DNA from: Epiperipatus broadwayi
Lineage: Eukaryota; Onychophora; Udeonychophora; Euonychophora; Peripatidae
DNA: 64,000 nucleotides
Assembly (NCBI GenBank): GCA_028023455.1
Contig: JAQFVV010000072.1
Span: forward strand, 5,880,794 to 5,944,793
Direction: 5' to 3'
The translations under genes and the position numbers were made by a program. Below the pieces are notes generated by a model. That model saw nothing but the letters and a program-made list of their open reading frames with translations. It was not told the origin of the DNA and did not search any database. Below are positions 58,355-64,000 of the stretch, piece by piece. The stretch's first letter is position 1. Each line of letters starts with the position of its first letter.

Positions 58355-59225
58355 CATCTAATATTAGTATCATTTTAGTTCTGTATTGCTTTTACAATGT
58401 TTTTTACAATCCACTATTGACAGTTTCAATTACCCCAGCAGCCTTCGTCAGAACTATAACAAACACAATACAAATACATGAATACAAATATACATAAATA
58501 TATAATTCTACATTTTATATATATACATATATTCTATCTTATAATCATTATTTACCCACATATATCTTTATATACCTCTCTATATAATTATTGCCTTTTT
58601 ATATATTATGCATTTTAACCTTTTTTATATTCTATATTTAGGCATTCAATACATCCTATAATCATATATATATATATATATATATATTGTATTTTTATTT
58701 TATTTATTTTCTATTTTATTCTTATTATTTTTTTTAATATTTAACTCTAATATTATATATTCATATTTTTATGTTTTACATTATTAATATTCATTATATT
58801 AACATTCAATAATGTAAAATATAAAAATGTGAATATGTAATGTTAGAGTTAAATATTAAAAAAATTTATAAAAATAAAATAAAAAATAAATGAAATAAAA
58901 ATTATATATATATATATGATTATAGGAAGTATTGATTGATAAATACAGAATTTAAAAAAAGTTAAAATGTATAATATATAAAAAGGTAATAATTATCGAG
59001 AGATGCATATAAAGATATATGTGGGCATATAAGTAATGATTATAAAGCAGAATATATGTATATATATAAAATTTAAAATTATATGTTTATGTATATTTGT
59101 ATTCATATAATCATATTGTATTTGGTGTAGTTCTGAAGATGATTGCTGGGGTAATCGAAACTATCAATAGTGAGTTGTAAAAAGCATTGTAAAAGTAATA
59201 AAGAACTAAAATAATATTAATATAT
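58355..59225. mobile_element. Giant foldback/palindrome, copy 2 (871 bp)
   Basis: Left half: CTATTGACAGTTTCAATTAC, CCCAGCAGCCTTCGTCAGAA, CCCACATATATC. Right half, its inverse: GTTCTGAAGATGATTGCTGG, GGTAATCGAAACTATCAATA, TAAAAAGCATTGTAAAAGTA. Axis near 58800. Homologous to 39796-40768 along the whole arm, with a shorter centre. No coding frame. Confidence 0.88.
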
Positions 59226-59619
59226 ATATATATTAATATTTATTTTAGTAACTTAGTGTTTTAATATATTAGTATCATAATCTTAGTCATCAATATCACA
59301 ATCCTTCATCATTATTTAATTATTTAAATATTGTGGTTCTCTGATTCATCATGCTTTAATTTTTTGCAATAAATCTTCTTTAATTTTTCCTTTTTTTCCT
59401 TGCAAGCTGCTTTAACAATTTCCCAATCAAATCCATGTCAGTGTTCTTATTCATACTTATAAAATTCTGACACATTTGTATTTTGGTTTTCAATATGGCA
59501 TCCATTTTATTCTTAATATCTTTAATTCACCATAGTACATATATATGGATGATCAAATAAGCAACTTTCATTGCATAGACAACATTATATTTATTTATTT
59601 TATCTACTGTCTTTTACAT

Positions 59620-60370
59620 TATTTATGTGGACTTTAAAAACCTATTCTTAGAACATATCAATACAAGAAAATAAGATGGATCAATCTAATATCATGTATG
59701 TTATGGGGTGTTGTCACTCGGTGTTTATGTAAACTAAGCTTGATAGTGGGCTATTGGTAAAGCTCTATCTAGTAACATAAAATGCAAGCTATAGCAAGTT
59801 ACGGAATTTATAACTTGTTTTGTTTATCACAAATGCACCCTTGAAGGTTTTAGCAATGATATAGATTGCAGGGGCTTTTACTATATGGTAAAACTGAACT
59901 GCATTCAGACCCATATAGCTACCTATTTTGTTTGACTGGTTTTGAAGATACGTATCTGAAAAATTTGTGCTTTCAAACTGATAGAAATGAGTTTCATAAA
60001 TGCTGTTTAGTAGAGTTGGAGTTTAGATCTAGTTTCTGGTCTTCCTACCCTTTACTGACGTGAGCCAACTAGCTCAAAAACATGGTTTAAAGGTTGGAGA
60101 CAATTTGAAAGAGGTATTGAATTCTATCTCTCTCAGTGTTTATGTAAACTAAACTTGATAGTGGGCTATTGGTAAAGCTCCATCTAGTAGCATAAAATGC
60201 AAGCTATAGCAAGTTATGAAATTTATAACTTGTTTTGTTTATCATATATATATATGCAGGCAGTTCAGGTAATAATACCCATGACATACATGATATTAGA
60301 TTGATCCATCTTATTTGCTTTAACTATTGTATTGATATGTTCTAATAGGTTTTTAAAACCCACATTATAA
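59620..60370. repeat. Composite inverted repeat with 109-bp direct repeats
   Basis: Outer arms (ACTTTAAAAACCTATTCTTA ... ATCAATCTAATATCATGTAT at 59630-59700, inverted at 60277-60366) enclose two direct copies of a 109-bp segment (59721-59829 and 60137-60245; GTTTATGTAAACTAAGCTTG, GATAGTGGGCTATTGGTAAA). Between the direct copies is a decayed hammerhead-family unit (AACTGCATTCAGACCCATAT; CTGACGTGAGC-CAACTA-GCTC, then AAAAAC). Three nested levels of repeat. Confidence 0.75.
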
Positions 60371-60383
60371 ACTTTAAAACCTT

Positions 60384-61700
60384 TTATCCATCTAGGAGTG
60401 TTTTTGACTAGCTTCGTAGTCTTTGTCAACTAACTCTTTCAAACACACTTTCAAAGTCTAACCTTCCCACAATTCATTGATTTACAAGATTATGTATATA
60501 ACTTCGAAGAAATAGATATCAAATAAAAATAACATTATATATATATAAACAAATAGATATCAAATAAAAATAACATTACATATATATATATATAAACAAA
60601 TTTATTTTACTCGATTTAGTAAATTTAACAAGTAAGAATTATATTTTATATTTAAAATCAGAATGTAATGTGTTTCTTTTAGTAAAGACACTGATAAACT
60701 TTGTGATTAACAACTTTTTTTTACATTACTACTACATAGAAAGTAGTTCTTAATTGATGATTGTACAGTAGTGGGTCTGCATTTCACTTAGGTCCTAATT
60801 GATCCCATGAATTATACAATTCCTACAGCCACATTATAAATCTTAATTTTACAGATAAATATTTTTCCCAACAATAATCTTGGAACCGCTGAACAGAGTT
60901 ACTTTGGAAAATTACCTTTCATCTTAATAACCATATAAATCTTGGTAGTAATAAAGAGGTTTTCTATTGTCTTTATATCACAAATCAAAAGGTGAATGCC
61001 AAAATCTTGTTTAATGGGTTATTGAAGAAGATTAAATTTGTTTTAAGTTATAGAAAAGGGCAATAATTATTAATTTGTAAGAAAACTTTATTTGTTCACG
61101 ACATTTACAAATTGTGTTACAGCGCCATCTATGAGTCTTGTTGAAAATGTTGTAGTTTTGAAAATATGATCAAGAAATTTGATGCCAATACAAGTCAATG
61201 ATATATAAAACAATGTATTTTCTAACATTTTTATAGAAAAATGGATTTTCTAATTGGCATCATGACTGAATTTTGAGATGTATCATTATTGGTACTTATA
61301 GTATGATATTTGAGTTATATTAGTTTGTCATCTGACCTCTTATATCTAGGTAAGCTGATCCCCATGTTTTTGGAAATTTTGCCATAACTTATGGCTGACA
61401 GAAAGTTAATGTCAAACAGAAGATCACTACATATTCTGCCAAATGACTTAACTTTCGTGAATTTAGAAAATAAGTTCAACTTATCCAAAACCATTATTTT
61501 TAGTTGATGTTCTTGAAGTATTGTATGACTAAAGTTTGATCTTATTTTTATAAATAATTATATATATATTCATTAATGTATATTTTTATTGCATTAATTA
61601 GACTTCTTGTAGGTGCATAATATACCAAAAGACATTTGAGAATAGAATTAACTATTTTAATTGTTGTTCTTAGGTGGCATTTGATTAGAGTAAAGATTAA
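60384..61700. other. Mostly unassigned AT-rich sequence
   Basis: Starts with the short repeat CTAGGAGTGTTTTTGACTAG shared with 37484. A tandem duplication at about 60510-60600 (AAACAAATAGATATCAAATA twice). Nothing else recognised. Confidence 0.45.
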
Positions 61701-62020
61701 TAATTTAGTCAAAAATTTCCATTACTTTATTAATTATTAAATTGTTTTTGATTATTAAAGTATATACTGAAATGTCAAAAGAATTTAGTTGGGCTATTTT
61801 AAACATTGATGGAATATTTCTTCCTGTTAATATCTGCCACACCGAAGATTTGTCACATGATACATTTGATTCAGTTATTCTTAAGCCTATTAAAGCATTT
61901 CTCAATAATAAAGATGTTAGAGGCTACTCTAGTAAAGATCACAACATCATTGATTTAGCATATCATACCATTTACACCTTTCTTAAACACTTTATCAATA
62001 CTTTTATTTATATCAAACTA

Positions 62021-62056
62021 ACAGTTTCGACTGACCTGCAGTCATCATCAGAACTC
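62021..62056 (-). other. Hammerhead-like core with 5-bp helix II
   Basis: Minus strand CTGATGA (complement of 62045-62051), T, GACTG-CAGGT-CAGTC, GAAAC, then TGTTAG. Core and helix II are good. One base intervenes between core and helix, and no clear helix III/GUH site follows, so it is unlikely to be an active hammerhead as written. Confidence 0.3.
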
Positions 62057-62219
62057 TTAACAATTCTATTTTATTTTGACTTAGGCAAATATATCTATCC
62101 CTATTCTTAAATTTGGGACGAATATTCCAGCAATAAGACTGCTAACCTTTTTAAAGAGGTAGAGAATAAAGCAGAGATAAAGATATCTTCAGGATATGCC
62201 CTATTGGTTAGAATCTTAT

Positions 62220-62605
62220 GAAATGTTTACTTGTTGCTCATCTACTTCTTATATAATTTATTAATCCACTCACATGTATTGAGTTTTCTGAAATATATCA
62301 ATTTAGCTACATAATGAAGGTCAACATGGTCAAAAATGTTTTGGAAGTCGATCTTTATTATGATCATATCTGACAGTCTACATGTACACCAATATTCCAT
62401 GACAAAGGTGTCCTCCAGGTATGGAAAAATAGACTGGTAGTAGTTTCATGGTTAAAAGGGGCTGGAATTTATCTAACAATATTTTAGCAAATATTTTAGT
62501 ATGTACATCTTCAACTCTTATAGGTTCTAATTGAGTCATAAGTGGACTAATGGAGTTATGTCACTAACACGAATGACAATAACTGTCTTACCCACATATT
62601 CTATA
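62220..62605 (-). mobile_element. Decayed non-LTR reverse transcriptase fragment
   Basis: Minus strand reads, in two frames, KIFAKILLDKFQPLL, FSIPGGHLCHGILVY and IIKIDFQNIFDHVDLHYVAK, paralleling the RT pattern KIxAKxLAxRLxPLL ... GFIPGR ... LSIDxxKAFDRVDHxYL of L1/Tx1-like LINEs; the catalytic Asp of the first box is IDF. Different from LINE-A and RTE. Recognised by motif order only. Confidence 0.5.
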
Positions 62606-62607
62606 GG

Positions 62608-63320
62608 TAATTATCAATAAAGCAAGTCATATATAATGTGATATTGCTTTTATAAGCTTGTATTTACTAAAATGAAATACAGAGAGCATACCAATAGCTC
62701 AAACAAGCTCTTAATTGATAAGTGTGGTAAGAGAAAATGTTTAAAATCTCTATCCAAAATACTCTTATTCACAGCCCAATTAAGATGTGATGTGGCATGA
62801 TGTACTGGAGCTTCTTCTTAAACGAAGTCAAGAATCTCTCAGCAATTATGCCCAGAGAAACCTGTTAGCTACTTAATTTTACATTCCCGTCTGTATTTAA
62901 TTTTTGTAAATACGATCTTATAAAAGCAATGTCACATTATATATGACTTGCTTTATTGGTAATTATAATTTTACCTTTATGGCTTTGGCTATGCTGAGGC
63001 TATTAATATATGGTAGATTGAATTTAGTTCAGTTCCATATAGCTATTTAAGTTAGATAACTGGAGTAAAAGACATTTTCATGTCCGAAAACTTCAGAGTT
63101 TCTACTTAAATATTACGTATAAAATAAGTGCTGGGTTTTGAGTTGATATTTTAGATCTAGTGTCCGAATATTCTAGCTCCTCACTGAGGTGAGCCATAAA
63201 CTTGAAACCAATTGGTCTGATGATAAGAGTATTTCGGATAAAGATTTTAAATATTTTCTCTTATTGCACTTATCAATTTAAGAGCTTGTTTGAGCTATCG
63301 GTAGCTCTCTGTATTTCTGT
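62608..63320. repeat. Nested foldback, subfamily B, interrupted by LINE-A
   Basis: A 66-bp inverted pair (62608-62673 and 62897-62962; AGCAAGTCATATATAATGTG) and a second inverted pair (62669-62775 versus about 63210-63318; ATACAGAGAGC / GCTCTCTGTAT, CAAACAAGCTCTTAA...-like) overlap. The right part includes ATTTAGTTCAGTTCCATATA and a core remnant CTGAGGTGAGCC ... GAAACCAATTGGTC with a palindromic helix III but A9 changed to T. Confidence 0.7.
62785..62895 (-). mobile_element. LINE-A 3' tip, antisense, inside the foldback
   Basis: GATGTGATGTGGCATGATGT, CTTCTTCTTAAACGAAGTCA, AGAATCTCTCAGCAATTATG, CCCAGAGAAACCTGTTAGC is the inverse of the last ~100 bp of LINE-A. It separates the two inverted 66-bp segments. 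Confidence 0.8.
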
Positions 63321-63554
63321 AGGTAATGAGTTTAAAAAAATTATCAAATGATTAGCTATAAGATATTTCATGGTTTTATATAAGTAAAATGCAATATTTG
63401 AAAATCCTCATGTCTATTGTTCAATAACACTTTAAAAAAAAATCAAAGATACTTGTGATCAATCTGGGTTTATAAACCTGTCCCTTGATAATCGGTTATT
63501 ATTAGAGTATATGTATTTGAAATATTTCCAAATTCCTTGATCTCCATAACTTTT

Positions 63555-63656
63555 TTTTCTCATGTGTCATAGCATCAGCCAGGAAGTGAACCCGCTAACC
63601 CAGGACAACTGTTTGTAAAGAAGTTGTCCTGACCTCTCAACCACCAATGCTTGACT
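63555..63656 (-). mobile_element. SINE-V insertion with exact 16-bp TSD
   Basis: GATCTCCATAACTTTT is repeated exactly at 63539-63554 and 63657-63672. Minus strand: TCAAGCATTGGTGGTTGAGA, GGTCAGGACAACTTCTTTAC, GGGTTAGCGGGTTCACTTCC, GCTATGACACATGAG then A-tail. The exact duplication points to a comparatively recent insertion. Confidence 0.92.
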
Positions 63657-63914
63657 GATCTCCATAACTTTTCACTATCATGTTATCAACTTATTATTTA
63701 AATGGGTAAATTACTTTGTGGTAATTGATCTGATATGGACATATTTCACAGTTATATGAGTGTGCTTATTCGATTATTCAATTATATTTCTGAATTTTGA
63801 CATTTCTACTCATTCTTGAGAAATCGTAGATAATTTATTATAAAATATATTAAGTAACCTCAATTCTACCACATATTCTTTTAAATTAATATAAAGATAC
63901 AATAAATGACAAAT

Positions 63915-63964
63915 GACCCAAGATGCATTTCGTGCTAAGCCAGCACTCGTCAGTTGGTCCAGGT
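63915..63964 (-). ncRNA. Type I hammerhead ribozyme (HHR2), canonical core
   Basis: Read on the minus strand: CCTGGACCAA (helix I 5' strand), CTGACGA (complement of 63947-63953), helix II GTGCT-GGCTT-AGCAC (complement of 63932-63946; five pairs including the canonical first G-C), GAAA (63928-63931), helix III AT-GC-AT, C17 (complement of 63922), then TTGGGTC (helix I 3' strand). Helix I pairs UUGG/CCAA, one mismatch, then UC/GG. All invariant bases are present, so it is predicted to self-cleave after the C at 63922 when the minus strand is transcribed. Same repeat family as HHR1, HHR3 and HHR4. Confidence 0.88.
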
Positions 63965-64000
63965 TATCATCTCTCATATAAATCTCTATTATATAAAAAA

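Noticed and set aside
61742-62110. 122-codon plus-strand frame
   Set aside because: No recognisable domain; it overlaps decayed retroelement sequence on the other strand.
1-64000. CRISPR array, prophage or bacterial operon
   Set aside because: No regularly spaced identical repeats with unique spacers and no bacterial gene structure; all content is eukaryotic.

Overview
This is a strongly AT-rich piece of an animal nuclear genome, almost entirely interspersed repeats. Spliced exons with an 11.5 kb intron, APE-type non-LTR retrotransposons, hAT-type MITEs, tRNA-derived SINEs and a short TTAGGG-like tract indicate a metazoan, more likely a non-insect invertebrate. I cannot name the species from sequence alone. 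There is no sign of bacterial genes, operons or CRISPR.

Host gene. The only convincing host coding sequence is the 3' end of one plus-strand gene: an exon at 30638-31065 (142 codons of Ser/Thr/Pro/Glu/Gly-rich mucin-like sequence) spliced in phase 0 over an 11,473-bp intron to a terminal exon at 42539-42718. The protein ends in a hydrophobic tail like a GPI-attachment signal, and AATAAA follows 37 nt after the stop. The upstream exons were not found.

Mobile elements. 0.7-2.8 kb: pieces of a non-LTR family here called LINE-A. 6.3-9.65 kb: a nearly complete, recently inactivated RTE retrotransposon with endonuclease and reverse transcriptase. 11.7-14 kb: an RTE tail and two abutting LINE-A copies. 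14.6-16.75 kb: a nest of hammerhead-like elements and two hAT MITEs. 17.1-19.9 kb: short SINEs and a long LINE-A antisense copy. 20-23.5 kb: SINEs, a small foldback and another LINE 3' end. 24-28.2 kb: mostly unassigned. 28.2-30.5 kb: a hammerhead ribozyme, a foldback and a 400-bp MITE. 31-42.5 kb (the intron): decayed BovB-like RTE pieces, hammerhead elements, LINE-A and a 970-bp near-perfect palindrome. 45-53 kb: hammerhead-bearing tandem and inverted elements, RTE and LINE-A pieces. 53-57 kb: little recognisable. 57-64 kb: head-to-head SINEs, a second palindrome, composite inverted repeats, an RT fragment, and at the right edge a precise SINE insertion and a canonical hammerhead.

Most interesting signal. 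Self-cleaving hammerhead RNA motifs recur across the window. Two sites (28290-28344 plus, 63915-63964 minus) have the full type I core, a strong helix II, a minimal helix III and a helix I. Two more are decayed relatives. A separate repeat family carries a hammerhead-like core (CTGAYGA ... GAAACTAGTC with helix I) in at least nine places, arranged as head-to-tail dimers with a 407-444 bp period or as inverted foldbacks. Head-to-tail units with one type I hammerhead each is the layout known from metazoan retrozymes and from Penelope-like element terminal repeats; the inverted layout is less expected.
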